The notes under the pieces are model-generated. The model was given only the letters and a program-made list of their open reading frames with translations. It had not been told where the DNA came from and searched no databases. This document shows, one piece after another, positions 19,119 to 29,415 of a stretch of DNA of 64,000 nt. A program made the position numbers and the translations under genes. This DNA comes from Sedimenticola thiotaurini (GTDB lineage: Bacteria > Pseudomonadota > Gammaproteobacteria > Chromatiales > Chromatiaceae): positions 1,736,001-1,800,000 of the forward strand of contig NZ_CP011412.1 in assembly GCF_001007875.1 (NCBI RefSeq). Direction: 5' to 3'. Each line of letters opens with the position of its first letter. Position 1 is the first letter of the stretch.

Positions 19119-19964
19119 ATGCACCAAAAATTCGCCAACTTGAGCAGCCAGCCAGCGGGATCGGCTGACCGCCAGCAAGCCATTCGGGTCCTGCAGATCA
19201 CGGACTGCCATCTGCATACCGATCTGGAGTGGAAACTAGCGGGCATCAATACCCAGATCAGCTTCGACTCGGTGATGTCTCTCGCTGCACAGCAGAAATC
19301 AGAAACGGATCTGTTACTGCTCACCGGCGACCTGGTCCATGACGCCTCTGCGGCCGGTTACACAAGACTGCGAAACTATGTACAGGAGTTCGGCGTACAA
19401 GCCTGCTGCCTGCCCGGCAATCATGATGACCCGGAACTGCTCGCCCGCCACATGGAGGGTGGTTTGGTGAATGTACCCAAGGAGGTAAAGCTGGGTAACT
19501 GGCTCATCGTCATGCTGGATTCCACCCAGTTGGATTCAGAAGGCGGACACCTGAATGAACAGGAGTTGCAGCTTCTGGAACGCTCATTAAGCGAAAATCC
19601 TGGCCGACACGCGCTGATTGCCCTGCACCACCATCCAATCCACATCAAGAGCGCCTGGATGGACAAGATGGCACTGGATAATCCGGAGGCATTCCTCTCC
19701 ATCCTTGATCGCCATGAAAATGTGAAAGGCGTGATTTGGGGCCATATCCATCAGACATTTGAGGCGGAGTGGCATGGCATCCGGATGATGGGGACCCCCT
19801 CCACCTGCATTCAGTTCGTGGAAAACCAGGACAAGTTCGGCATCAGCATGGACGCCCCGGGATTCCGCTGGCTTGAACTGCTGCCGGACGGACAGATCAA
19901 TAGCGGCGTCGATCGAATTGCCGCCCTGCCCCCCGGGCTGGATCTGAAGACCACCGGTTACTGA
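19119..19964 (+). CDS. cpdA: 3',5'-cyclic-AMP phosphodiesterase
   Basis: Metallophosphoesterase that hydrolyses cAMP and so lowers CRP activity. The 281-residue protein has all calcineurin-like metal motifs in order: QITDCHLH, LLTGDLVHD, LPGNHDD, ALHHHPIH and WGHIHQ. The stretch after the last motif (MGTPSTCIQF) and PGFRWLELLPDG match E. coli CpdA closely. Cytoplasmic; no signal peptide. It is a single gene with a candidate CRP site upstream, which would make a feedback loop. Confidence 0.92.
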   Translation: MHQKFANLSSQPAGSADRQQAIRVLQITDCHLHTDLEWKLAGINTQISFDSVMSLAAQQKSETDLLLLTGDLVHDASAAGYTRLRNYVQEFGVQACCLPGNHDDPELLARHMEGGLVNVPKEVKLGNWLIVMLDSTQLDSEGGHLNEQELQLLERSLSENPGRHALIALHHHPIHIKSAWMDKMALDNPEAFLSILDRHENVKGVIWGHIHQTFEAEWHGIRMMGTPSTCIQFVENQDKFGISMDAPGFRWLELLPDGQINSGVDRIAALPPGLDLKTTGY

Positions 19965-20085
19965 ACCGGTGCACAACGCCACAGCCAGGGCAGACGGCGA
20001 CAACCATCCCTTTTTATGGTTATGATAAAGCCAGCGACAAGAGCCGGAGTGCTTGTTCATCCGGTGATTTCAACGGAGAAAAAGC

Positions 20086-21012
20086 ATGCAAAGGTTCTTT
20101 ATCGGCGCCTTCTGCCTGACGCTTGTCATGACCAGTGCATTAGCGGATGGCAATCGCTACACACCCAACGCCCACAACACCCCTGGCTGGCGTCCACTCA
20201 ATCCGTCAGCAGCCGACCAGCCGCCGGTAGCAGGATCGCCCCACGACGCCCCGGTACGCTACCGGCCAAAGAACTACAATCAACCGGAACCGCCCCCTGA
20301 CAACAGGGCCGTGCCAGACAACCAATCCTATGGTGCAGCTCCCGGCTATGGCAACGTTGCCGAACCGCCTCCCTACGGTTACTACTACGACGCTCCGGAC
20401 AACTACAGCCAGCCCCCCTACCCGTATCCCCAGGCAACCTATCCCGGCGAATGGGGATACCCCTCCTACCCGGGTTACAACCCGATGCCGGCCTACGGCT
20501 ACCCATACCCGACTGAGCCGGCCCCCGGTTACAGTCCCTATGCAGCACCGCCGGATTACGGCTACTGGCCGGACTATGGAGGGGGGTATTATGGTCCGTC
20601 CGCCAGTGAACCGGGATTCGGGACCGGCGGCGACTATCCGGGCTACGGAAACAGCGGGTATGACAACAGCCACGGCGCCCCTTCCCAGGCACCGGCCCAG
20701 GGCTATCCCGGCGCCCCATCCGGCTACGCCGCTCCGGAGGGAGAACCAGCGGCTGGTTATCCGGCCTATGGTTATGAACAATCTCCAGGCTATCCGGCAG
20801 CAGGACAACCGACGCCAAATAACCCGTCGCCCCCAGCCTGGAGCCCCCAAGCATCAGCCCCGGAAGCAGCCCGAAATCCCGCTACTAACCACGCGCCGGC
20901 AGCGGCTGCCGGGAGGCCGACGGATAGTTATCGGATAAACGGCTCCACCGCCGTCTTCAGGCCATGGACAGATCCCGATGAGGAGAGTGCGCCACAGCAA
21001 CCCGGCCAATGA
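20086..21012 (+). CDS. Secreted Pro/Tyr/Gly-rich low-complexity protein
   Basis: I do not recognise a family for this 308-residue protein. A clear signal peptide (residues 1-20, ending SALA before DGNRY) is followed by some 250 residues dominated by Pro, Tyr, Gly, Ala and Ser with many irregular YGYPYP, PGYG and YPGY repeats, so it should be extracellular or periplasmic and disordered. Only the last 35 residues (YRINGSTAVFRPW and an acidic tail) look like ordered sequence. Codon usage is GC-rich like its neighbours. Similar YG/P-rich proteins act as adhesive or matrix components, but no function is claimed here. The signal peptide supports the frame over the long antisense frames. Confidence 0.65.
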   Translation: MQRFFIGAFCLTLVMTSALADGNRYTPNAHNTPGWRPLNPSAADQPPVAGSPHDAPVRYRPKNYNQPEPPPDNRAVPDNQSYGAAPGYGNVAEPPPYGYYYDAPDNYSQPPYPYPQATYPGEWGYPSYPGYNPMPAYGYPYPTEPAPGYSPYAAPPDYGYWPDYGGGYYGPSASEPGFGTGGDYPGYGNSGYDNSHGAPSQAPAQGYPGAPSGYAAPEGEPAAGYPAYGYEQSPGYPAAGQPTPNNPSPPAWSPQASAPEAARNPATNHAPAAAAGRPTDSYRINGSTAVFRPWTDPDEESAPQQPGQ

Positions 21013-21033
21013 TCGAGACAGTGGCCCGCCGGT

Positions 21034-21303
21034 TCAGCGAATAGTGAACTCGGCCAGCTCCTGGGCTGGCACCGGTTCACTGGAGACGCCTTCCACCCGG
21101 GCCTGGGCGGGCCCACGGGTGAGCCAGATCCGCAGCTGTTCAACCGCATCAGCCTCGCCACAGGCCAATACTTCAACCCGACCATCGGGCAGGTTCTTGG
21201 CATAGCCGGTAAGCTTCAGGCGCTCGGCTTCAAATCGGGTAGAGGCGCGAAAAAACACACCCTGCACCTTTCCCGAAACCCGGTATCGCATACAGATCGT
21301 CAC
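21034..21303 (-). CDS. acyP: Acylphosphatase
   Basis: Small alpha/beta enzyme hydrolysing the acyl-phosphate bond of compounds such as carbamoyl phosphate. Catalytic residues are present: Arg19 in GVFFRAS and Asn37 in AKNLPDGRVE. 89 residues, normal for the family. The GTG start at 21303 overlaps the upstream stop as GTGA and has AGGAG eight bases upstream, implying translational coupling with the TlpA-like gene. Confidence 0.93.
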   Translation of the reverse strand: MTICMRYRVSGKVQGVFFRASTRFEAERLKLTGYAKNLPDGRVEVLACGEADAVEQLRIWLTRGPAQARVEGVSSEPVPAQELAEFTIR

Positions 21304-21848
21304 TGAACACTCCTTTGATTTTTAGTTATCCGGTCGGGCTGTCGAGCCTGCTCGCCCTGTTCGATCAACTGTTCAATTTTATCCGCCGTGATGATGCCCA
21401 CATGCCGGGTAATCAGCTGACCCTCCGGAGATATGAGCATGGAAGTGGGCAGCGCAAGGACTCTGCCCAGCGTAGTGTGGCCATCAACCGGTGCCAGCAG
21501 CACAGGATAGCTGACTGGTTGCCGCCGCAGAAAAGCCTTCAGCTGTTCCGGGGTTGAATCCTCCATGTTGATACCGATCACCACGGCATCATGCTCATGA
21601 TGGGCCAGGTGGAAACGCTCCAACTCCGGCATCTCCTCGATACAGGGCTGACACCAACTGGCCCAGAAGTTTACCAGCACCCACTGCCCCCGGAACTCAT
21701 CCAGGGAACGGTCCCTGCCATTCAGGTCAGGCAGAATCACATCAACCGCCTGAACAGTGCCCACACAGAGCAGCAGCAACAGCGCCATAACCGGGCGCAG
21801 CCACGCGCTCCGGATTAACCAATCACTGATTCGTCTCGGTCTTCTCAT
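21300..21848 (-). CDS. TlpA-like thioredoxin-family lipid-anchored or exported protein
   Basis: Thiol-disulfide oxidoreductase facing the periplasm. From the ATG at 21848 it has 182 residues: a basic N-terminus, a hydrophobic export segment (residues 21-35, MALLLLLCVGTVQA), and a thioredoxin fold with active site FWASWCQPC (Cys66, Cys69) and a cis-Pro in ALPTSMLI. The Cys in LLLCVG is not in a standard lipobox, so a soluble or membrane-anchored form is equally possible. The start overlaps the end of the YihY gene and has GGAG four bases upstream; a longer frame to 21938 lies wholly inside that gene. Probable role is maturation of cytochrome c or other thiol proteins. Confidence 0.82.
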   Translation of the reverse strand: MRRPRRISDWLIRSAWLRPVMALLLLLCVGTVQAVDVILPDLNGRDRSLDEFRGQWVLVNFWASWCQPCIEEMPELERFHLAHHEHDAVVIGINMEDSTPEQLKAFLRRQPVSYPVLLAPVDGHTTLGRVLALPTSMLISPEGQLITRHVGIITADKIEQLIEQGEQARQPDRITKNQRSVQ

Positions 21849-23118
21849 TGCACTCCAGATCCAGTAGAAAAAGCTCACCCAGCGGTTTGTCCAGCGCCCC
21901 CGACAGAGCCTGCCCCGCCTGCGCCAGCGCTTTGGCAAGCGCCCGTTCAGCAGGCTGATCAGATGTCACCAACGGCCCGGGGTCGGGCAACCGCTCCGGC
22001 TGCACCAGGTAGAGATCCAGCAGGGTGACCGTGGCCAGATCCCGGGCCAGTATCCAGCCACCGCTATCCGTATGACAGAGAAAGTTGGCCTCCAGCAACA
22101 GATTCAACTGATCCGCCAACAGATCCTCATCAACGCCGGGCAGCTGATCAACCAGCGCCTCCAGGGAACGGCTGTCACCGCGCCGCTGGGCCATCGCCAG
22201 CAGACGCACCAGGTGAAAACGGATCAGCAGGGGATCCGGCCCGCTCCTGAGTCGTGACCAACTCTGCCGTCCCATAATCCCGATACAGCAACAGAACTCC
22301 GCACCCAGCAGGGTAATGATCCAGGAGAGGTAGAGCCAGACCAGAAACAGCGGGATAACCGCCAGGGCACCATAAATCATCTCGTAGGCGGGGAAAAGGG
22401 TGACATAGTAAGCAAATAACCGCTTGGCAATCTCAAACAGCAGGGCCGCCAGCACACCACCGGCCACTGCGTGCACCAGGGGCACCCGTTGGTTGGGGAC
22501 CACCAGGTAGAGCAGACTAAAGGCAGCTGCCGAAGCCAGGGCCGGCATCACCCGCAGCAGACCGGCGCTCAGTCCGAAGCGTGCCGCCGCATCGGACAGC
22601 AACGGCATGGAGACCAGGTAGGAGGTGAGCGCCACACTCAATCCGATCAGCAGCGGCCCCAGGGTCAGAATGGCCCAGTAAACCATGAAGCGGTTGAGGG
22701 GATGGCGTCGCTGCTGGATACGCCAGATCCGGTTAAAGGCGTGCTCGATGTTGGCCATCATCAGCAGCGCCGTGGCAAACAGAAAAAACAGCCCGGTACC
22801 GGTCATGCGGGCGGCCTTCTGACTGAACTGATTCAGGTACTGCTGCAGAATCTCGCCGGAGGCGGGCAAAAAATTGTTGAACACAAAGTCCTGCAACTGG
22901 AGCTGTACCCGATCCCCCACCGGAAAGGCGGTGAACAGGGTCAGTGATACCGCCATCAGGGGCACCAGGGCCAACAGGGTGGTAAAGGTGAGCGCCGCCG
23001 CCGTGGGCAGGCCGTGGTCGGCCACAAAACGGGATACGATCAGGGTGCCAAAGCGGCGCAGCCATTGCGCAATAGCCGGGATTCCCCGCGCCCCTGTCTC
23101 TTCACCCTGATCCATCAT
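21823..23118 (-). CDS. yihY: YihY/BrkB family inner-membrane protein
   Basis: A 431-residue protein of the YihY (formerly called RNase BN) family. About six transmembrane helices span residues 40-290, with family segments AAALTFTTLLALVPLMAVS near the N-terminus and YGALAVIPLFLVWLYLSW near residue 250. A soluble C-terminal extension of about 130 residues carries a winged-helix-like region found in many proteobacterial members. Transport or permease roles have been suggested for the family but are not established. The protein is not a nuclease, despite older names. It heads a minus-strand unit with the TlpA-like and acylphosphatase genes. Confidence 0.88.
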   Translation of the reverse strand: MMDQGEETGARGIPAIAQWLRRFGTLIVSRFVADHGLPTAAALTFTTLLALVPLMAVSLTLFTAFPVGDRVQLQLQDFVFNNFLPASGEILQQYLNQFSQKAARMTGTGLFFLFATALLMMANIEHAFNRIWRIQQRRHPLNRFMVYWAILTLGPLLIGLSVALTSYLVSMPLLSDAAARFGLSAGLLRVMPALASAAAFSLLYLVVPNQRVPLVHAVAGGVLAALLFEIAKRLFAYYVTLFPAYEMIYGALAVIPLFLVWLYLSWIITLLGAEFCCCIGIMGRQSWSRLRSGPDPLLIRFHLVRLLAMAQRRGDSRSLEALVDQLPGVDEDLLADQLNLLLEANFLCHTDSGGWILARDLATVTLLDLYLVQPERLPDPGPLVTSDQPAERALAKALAQAGQALSGALDKPLGELFLLDLECNEKTETNQ

Positions 23119-23295
23119 CGTGCCCCGCAGTCCAACCTGCCGCCCTGTTGCAGAAAGTCAGATGGAATAATACACCATATCCCCCTACCCCCATGCCGGG
23201 CATGGGGATAAAAAGCACACCCGGCGCAGCTGTTTCAGCAGCCAGGGTTTCGTTACAATAGAGGGCCGTTAGTCCGACAGGAGCATGCGATCGTC

Positions 23296-24242
<947 letters not shown>

Positions 24243-24245
24243 CCG

Positions 24246-24965
24246 ATGGCCAGACAACTCGCCCTCGGCCTGACCCTGCCGGAGAGTACCAGTTTTGAGA
24301 GCTACCTGCCGGCCACAAACCAGCAGGCGGTAGCCGATGTGGCGGCCTGCGCCCGGGGATTGGGCGAACTGTTCATCTATCTCTGGGGCGCCGAGCAGAC
24401 CGGCAAAAGCCACCTGTTGCAGGCCGCCACCCAACTGGCGGACCAGTCAGGCCGCAGCGCCCTCTACATCCCCCTGGACCAGGCCGCGCAGCTGTCGCCG
24501 GTCATTTTCGAGGATCTGGAGCAGATGGACCTGGTCTGTCTGGACGGGGTTGACCGGATCGCCGGACAGGGGGACTGGGAACAGGGAGTGTTCGGGCTGT
24601 TCAATCGGCTCCGGGAACGGGGCAGATCCCTGCTGGTGGCGGCACGCTGCAGCCCGGCACATCTGCCGCTCGGGTTGCCCGACCTGGCGTCGCGCCTGAG
24701 CTGGGGCCTCTGCTACCAGCTACAACCGCTGAATGACCAGGACAAAATCCAGGCCCTGAGTGAAGCGGCCAGCCGGCGCGGGCTGGCCTTAAGTGACGAG
24801 ACCGCCCGCTACATCCTGCGCCACACCCAGCGGGACATGGGATCACTCCGGCAACTGCTGAAACAGCTTGACCAGGCCTCACTGGAAGCCAAACGGGGCC
24901 TGACGATTCCGTTCATCAAAACCTACCTGGAGCGGCAGCGTAAGGAGCTGACCGGAGAGCGGTGA
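24246..24965 (+). CDS. hda: DnaA regulatory inactivator Hda
   Basis: AAA+ DnaA homologue that, with the sliding clamp, stimulates ATP hydrolysis by DnaA after initiation. The N-terminus MARQLALGL provides the clamp-binding motif QLALGL. The P-loop-like GAEQTGKSHLL lies at about residues 48-58, with a DLVCLDGVD Walker B region and a C-terminal sensor-2 lid containing HTQRDMGSLRQLL. 239 residues, no DNA-binding domain, as expected for Hda rather than DnaA. Last gene of arsC-wrbA-hda. Confidence 0.93.
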   Translation: MARQLALGLTLPESTSFESYLPATNQQAVADVAACARGLGELFIYLWGAEQTGKSHLLQAATQLADQSGRSALYIPLDQAAQLSPVIFEDLEQMDLVCLDGVDRIAGQGDWEQGVFGLFNRLRERGRSLLVAARCSPAHLPLGLPDLASRLSWGLCYQLQPLNDQDKIQALSEAASRRGLALSDETARYILRHTQRDMGSLRQLLKQLDQASLEAKRGLTIPFIKTYLERQRKELTGER

Positions 24966-24971
24966 GTGCGC

Positions 24972-25529
24972 TCAGGGCTCCTTTTGGTGCGCCATGGCCA
25001 GCCGACTCCACACCCAGACGTAGTTGACTCCACTGGCGATAGTGGTCGCCATCACCAGCCAGATCAGACTCTCCAGCAGGAGTTCCGGTAGCCCCACCAG
25101 GCCCCGATCGAGAACCACCGCCAGGACCAAGATGATCTGCGAAAAGGTATTGAATTTACTGATAATACTGGGTTTGGCAGTCAGCTCCATGACCCGAAAA
25201 TGGTAGACCAGCGCCCCAGTCACTATCACCAGGTCACGCAGAACCACCAGCAGCACCAGCCAGACCGGAATAACATCAATCACCGCCAGGGTCAGGTAGC
25301 TGGAGATCAGCAGCACCTTGTCCGCCAGCGGGTCCAAAAGCCCCCCCAACTGACTCTGCCAGCCGTAGTGCTTGGCCAGGTAACCGTCCAGCCCGTCAGA
25401 GATACCCGCAATGGCGAACAGCACCAGCGCCACGCCAAACTGCTGCTCCAGCAGCATCCAGACCACCGGTATCGACATGAAGATACGCAACACACTGATC
25501 AGATTGGGAATATCTTCGCGTTTCAACAT
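24972..25529 (-). CDS. CDP-alcohol phosphatidyltransferase family (PgsA-like)
   Basis: Membrane enzyme of 185 residues with the complete CDP-OH motif from Asp45 (SDGLDGYLAKHYG) to Asp70 (LLDPLADK), then three or four hydrophobic helices. It resembles phosphatidylglycerophosphate synthase (first committed step to phosphatidylglycerol and cardiolipin), starting IPNLISVLRI as PgsA does. Many genomes carry a second such paralogue of unclear substrate, so pgsA is probable but not certain. Convergent with hda (6 bases apart). Confidence 0.82.
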   Translation of the reverse strand: MLKREDIPNLISVLRIFMSIPVVWMLLEQQFGVALVLFAIAGISDGLDGYLAKHYGWQSQLGGLLDPLADKVLLISSYLTLAVIDVIPVWLVLLVVLRDLVIVTGALVYHFRVMELTAKPSIISKFNTFSQIILVLAVVLDRGLVGLPELLLESLIWLVMATTIASGVNYVWVWSRLAMAHQKEP

Positions 25530-25605
25530 TATTACTCTGTCAAGATTGAGAAAACCGCGTGAGGGGTAAGCGATTCGGGGCTGTCCCGGTGACGCCTGCC
25601 GGAAA

Positions 25606-26685
25606 TTATCGCATACGGTAGAAGAGATCGACGCCTTCAGACAGCGGTGCCGCCGTGTCGCCCAGATCGGTGACCGGTTCGATCAGACCATCCAGGGCAA
25701 GCCCCTGCTGTAACACCTGGACACCACCCCGAACCCGCAGATCGTAGGTGATAGCATCCGGATCGACCGATACCATATCGGCCCGTTCCACCGAACTCTG
25801 GGACTGCAGGAAGCGAGCCAGTGCGGCGTACTGCTCCAGTCCGGTCACGCCCCCCACCCGCAGGCGGATGCGGGACAGATTGGCCTCGCCGCCTACCGGC
25901 GCATAGCGGTCCGCCAGCAGGTCGGCCACATGCTGAACACCCTCGGCGGTCAGCGCGGCCGGATCGGCGCCTTCGTCACTCCAGCTGGAGATGCGGTTGC
26001 CGTGATAGAGTCGCCAGGCCGCCCGCCAGAGCTGGCCGGAGAGCCGGGTCAACCGCCCGGTGACAATCAGATCCGGGCTGTAGCGTTCCGATGCGCGCCG
26101 GATATTCTGCTCAAAGTCGCCCCAGAGATCGGCCACCTGGACGCTGGACTGGTCTTCCAGATCCATTAACGGAATCATCAGCGGTATACCGCGCCGCTCC
26201 GCCACCGCAGTCATGGCATTCAGCAGACGCCCATCCTCCTCGGGACGCATGACCCGGCGCTGACCGTTGGCTTCGATACCCAGCCAGACCAGCCCGGAGG
26301 GACGGTTTTCTCCCCACACCGGCAGACGCCGTTCCCGCAACAGGCGCTGTACCGCCGCGGCATCAAACTGCACACTCAACAGCCGACCGGCGCCACCATC
26401 GGAGGAGCCACCGGAACCAAAACGGTAGCGAAACTGCTGCACGTAGTTCTGGGCCTGGCCGATATCACCCTGCAACTCGGGGCGCTGGGCCACGCCACGG
26501 TTACCGGTCACCTTGATCAACATCTGGGCAAAGGCGCGCTTGATGCCGGCAGTACGCTGTCCTGCCGACTGCCCCTCCACCGGTACCTCGGCGCTGTATA
26601 ACCCGCTCACCTGGCTGGCTGACGCCAGGGTGACACACCCCATAAACAGGGTCAGCAGAAGCAACGCCTGGGTGAGCTTGATCAT
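25606..26685 (-). CDS. DUF2066 domain exported protein
   Basis: A 359-residue protein. Residues 1-23 form a signal peptide (MIKLTQALLLLTLFMG then SAS), followed by a DUF2066 domain with GIKRAFAQMLIKVTGNRGV and a repeated pattern of short beta and helix segments. The function of DUF2066 is unknown; the gene recurs between purM and a CDP-alcohol transferase in many gammaproteobacteria, as here. The longer frame to 26919 runs into the purM promoter and lacks any export signal, so ATG 26685 is preferred, though no good Shine-Dalgarno is visible. Confidence 0.8.
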   Translation of the reverse strand: MIKLTQALLLLTLFMGCVTLASASQVSGLYSAEVPVEGQSAGQRTAGIKRAFAQMLIKVTGNRGVAQRPELQGDIGQAQNYVQQFRYRFGSGGSSDGGAGRLLSVQFDAAAVQRLLRERRLPVWGENRPSGLVWLGIEANGQRRVMRPEEDGRLLNAMTAVAERRGIPLMIPLMDLEDQSSVQVADLWGDFEQNIRRASERYSPDLIVTGRLTRLSGQLWRAAWRLYHGNRISSWSDEGADPAALTAEGVQHVADLLADRYAPVGGEANLSRIRLRVGGVTGLEQYAALARFLQSQSSVERADMVSVDPDAITYDLRVRGGVQVLQQGLALDGLIEPVTDLGDTAAPLSEGVDLFYRMR

Positions 26686-26853
26686 AAGGTGGGATGAAAT
26701 CGATGAACGACTGGGCATGTGCTGGGAATCCGACAATAGAAAACTGATCCGCCAGATTCTAGCCTGCCGCCGGTTGCAAATCCATTCGCGCTCCCTAGAT
26801 TGCCCCCCCGGGACAATTCCAAGGTCGGAAAGAGCGCTCGTCACCATTTCCGG

Positions 26854-26862
26854 TGATATAAT
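26854..26862 (+). promoter_or_regulatory. Extended -10 promoter candidate for purM
   Basis: TGATATAAT (26854-26862) is a perfect extended -10 element; the -35 region is poor, as is usual for this type. A second candidate, TGGTAGAAT, lies at 26896-26904. Both sit between the divergent DUF2066 gene and purM. Confidence 0.45.
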
Positions 26863-26953
26863 CCGTCTCCTTTGCCTGATCCAGCCCTGCGGATTTGGTA
26901 GAATCAACAACTTCAGCACGTTCTGTTAACGCGCACCTAGCCTGGAGTGATCA

Positions 26954-28006
26954 GTGGATCAGAATAAAACCGATTCCGCCTCCCTGAGTTACCGGGATGC
27001 CGGTGTCGATATCGACGCCGGAAACAGCCTGGTCGAGCGGATTAAACCTATTGTCAAAAATACCTTCCGACCCGGCGTCATGACCGGTCTGGGGGGATTC
27101 GGGGCGCTCTTTGAACTGCCGCTGGACCGCTACCGGGAACCGGTGCTGGTATCCGGGACCGACGGGGTGGGCACCAAGCTGCGCCTGGCCCTGGCCCTGC
27201 AGAAACATGACACCATCGGCATCGACCTGGTGGCGATGTGCGTCAATGACATTATTGTCACCGGCGCCGAACCGCTGTTCTTCCTCGACTACTATGCCAC
27301 TGGCCAGCTCGACGTGGCGGTGGCCAGCAGCGTGATCGAGGGCATCGCCGAGGGTTGTCGGCAATCCGGTGCCGCCCTGACCGGCGGTGAGACCGCGGAG
27401 ATGCCGGGCATTTACGAAACCGGTGACTACGACCTGGCCGGCTTCTGCGTTGGTATTGTGGAGAAATCCCGTATCATTCAGCCGGAGCGGGTCCAGCCGG
27501 GTGATGTGCTGCTGGGACTCGCCTCCTCCGGTCCCCACTCCAACGGCTATTCCCTGATCCGCAAGATCCTGGAGGTCTCCAAAGCCGACCTGCAACAGCC
27601 CCTGGGGGACACCACCCTGGGCAGCGCCCTGCTGACCCCGACCCGGATCTATGTGAAATCCCTGCTGGCGCTGCACCAGTCGATCGACATCCACGCCATG
27701 GCCCATATCACCGGCGGCGGCCTGCCGGAGAATCTGCCCCGGGTACTGCCCGAAGGCACCCGGGCGGTGATCGACAGCAACTCCTGGCAACGCCCGGCGG
27801 TGTTCCAGTGGTTGCAGGACGCCGGCAACGTGGTCGAATCGGAGATGCTGCGCACCTTCAACTGCGGCGTCGGCATGGTGGTCTGCGTCGCTGAACAGGA
27901 TGCCGAGCAGGCCATGGCACTGCTGCAGGCCCAGGGGGAATCGGTCTGGAAACTGGGCCATATCGAATCCCACGATGGCGCCCCCAGCGTGGAACTGACG
28001 GCGTGA
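26954..28006 (+). CDS. purM: Phosphoribosylformylglycinamidine cyclo-ligase
   Basis: AIR synthetase, fifth step of purine synthesis. 350 residues with [29 protein letters not shown] and [11 protein letters not shown] motifs, all classical PurM ATP and substrate-binding segments. The start is GTG at 26954 with GGAG six bases upstream. Its stop overlaps the purN GTG start as GTGA. Confidence 0.97.
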   Translation: MDQNKTDSASLSYRDAGVDIDAGNSLVERIKPIVKNTFRPGVMTGLGGFGALFELPLDRYREPVLVSGTDGVGTKLRLALALQKHDTIGIDLVAMCVNDIIVTGAEPLFFLDYYATGQLDVAVASSVIEGIAEGCRQSGAALTGGETAEMPGIYETGDYDLAGFCVGIVEKSRIIQPERVQPGDVLLGLASSGPHSNGYSLIRKILEVSKADLQQPLGDTTLGSALLTPTRIYVKSLLALHQSIDIHAMAHITGGGLPENLPRVLPEGTRAVIDSNSWQRPAVFQWLQDAGNVVESEMLRTFNCGVGMVVCVAEQDAEQAMALLQAQGESVWKLGHIESHDGAPSVELTA

Positions 28007-28671
28007 CAGAGCAGCAGAAACTACCCATCGTGGTGCTGGTGTCCGGTAGCGGCAGCAACCTGCAGGCGATTATCGACGCTGCCGCCCAGGATCTGCCGGT
28101 GGAGATCCGCGCGGTCATCAGTAACCGGGCTGACGCCTACGGACTGGAACGGGCCAAGCGGGCTGCGATCCCCGCCCGGCTGCTCGATCACACCGACTAC
28201 CCGGACCGGGAGAGTTATGACCGGGCATTGATGGCGCTGATCGACGACTACAGCCCGGCACTGGTGGTACTGGCCGGTTTCATGCGCATCCTGACCCCCG
28301 GTTTCGTCAACCACTATAAGGAACGCCTGCTGAACATCCATCCCTCCCTGCTACCCAAATACCGCGGCCTGCACACCCATCAACGGGCACTGGAGGCAGG
28401 CGATCCGGTCCACGGCGCCAGTGTGCACCTGGTGACCGAGGAGTTGGATGGGGGGCCGGTTATCCTGCAGGTGCGGGTGCCGGTAGAGCCGGACGATGAC
28501 GAATCGACGCTGGCCGCCCGGGTACTGACCCAGGAACATCTTATCTACCCCCTGGCCATTCGCTGGATCGCGGAGGGACGCCTGCGGGTCAATGACGGCA
28601 CCCTGGAACTGGACGGGCAGGCCCTGCAAGGGCCGGTTATAATGGAGTTTAACCAAGTAACCAATGGATGA
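28003..28671 (+). CDS. purN: Phosphoribosylglycinamide formyltransferase
   Basis: Transfers a formyl group from 10-formyl-THF to GAR, the third step of purine synthesis. Begins with the nucleotide-binding [13 protein letters not shown]; catalytic Asn111 and His113 lie in [12 protein letters not shown] and Asp149 in ELDGGPV, the same spacing as E. coli PurN. 222 residues. Overlaps purM by four bases, so the pair is translationally coupled. Confidence 0.97.
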   Translation: MTEQQKLPIVVLVSGSGSNLQAIIDAAAQDLPVEIRAVISNRADAYGLERAKRAAIPARLLDHTDYPDRESYDRALMALIDDYSPALVVLAGFMRILTPGFVNHYKERLLNIHPSLLPKYRGLHTHQRALEAGDPVHGASVHLVTEELDGGPVILQVRVPVEPDDDESTLAARVLTQEHLIYPLAIRWIAEGRLRVNDGTLELDGQALQGPVIMEFNQVTNG

Positions 28672-29414
28672 CCGGTCTCCCCATGAGATCCCTCTTCACA
28701 CTGTTGCTGGCCACCTGCCTGGCCCTACTGCCCGGAATCGCCACCCCGACCGCCGGACAGATACTCAAACCTTACCGTGCCGAGTATCAGCTCAGCCTGG
28801 GCAGCCTGGTGGTGGGTCGAGCCAAAATCACCCTGGATCTCTCTGCTGACGGCCAGTACAGCTATCGCGCCTACACCTGGCCGGTCGGCCTGGCGGCCCT
28901 GTTTCGCAAGGATGAGATCACCGAGCAGAGCGAAGGTCGGATTGTCAATGATGCCGTCGTCCCCTCCCGCTACCTGTACAGCCACAAACGGCCCAAACGG
29001 ACCCGTGAGGTAAACCTGGACTTCAACTGGCCCGCGGGACGGGTGGCCAACCAGATCGCCGGCACCCCCTGGTCAATGCAGATCCCGGAGGGGACCCAGG
29101 ACAAATTCAGCCAGCAACTGGCCCTGATACTGGCGGTGGGCCGTGGCGACAAGGCGGCGGAATACCGGGTGGCCGACGGCGGACTATTGAAAAGTTATCG
29201 CTATACGGAAGTGGACCGGGAACAGGTCAACACCAAATCGGGCCAATACAGCGCCATCAAACTGGTGCGCAACAAGGGTGATCGTCCCTCCCGCACCACC
29301 TTCTGGTTCGCCCCGGAGCTGAACTACCTGCCGGTGAAGATCACCAAGCATGAGAAGGAAGGCAACTACATCATGGAACTGATCTCGGTCACCTGGCAGG
29401 ATGGCAACGGCTGA
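28668..29414 (+). CDS. DUF3108 domain exported protein
   Basis: A 248-residue protein with an N-terminal signal peptide (SLFTLLLATCLALLPG, cleavage near ATPTAG) and a DUF3108 domain starting LKPYRAEYQLSLGSLVVGRA. The domain forms a lipocalin-like beta barrel in envelope proteins of unknown role. The first ATG overlaps the purN stop (ATGA); an ATG at 28683 is also possible and would trim five residues. Adjacent purN-DUF3108 is a recurrent gammaproteobacterial pair. Confidence 0.82.
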   Translation: MTGLPMRSLFTLLLATCLALLPGIATPTAGQILKPYRAEYQLSLGSLVVGRAKITLDLSADGQYSYRAYTWPVGLAALFRKDEITEQSEGRIVNDAVVPSRYLYSHKRPKRTREVNLDFNWPAGRVANQIAGTPWSMQIPEGTQDKFSQQLALILAVGRGDKAAEYRVADGGLLKSYRYTEVDREQVNTKSGQYSAIKLVRNKGDRPSRTTFWFAPELNYLPVKITKHEKEGNYIMELISVTWQDGNG

Positions 29415-29415
29415 G

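Noticed and set aside
20198-20854. Two long minus-strand frames (218 and 214 codons)
   Set aside because: Opposite the Tyr/Pro/Gly-rich gene, whose biased codons leave stops rare on all frames. Only the plus frame has a signal peptide.
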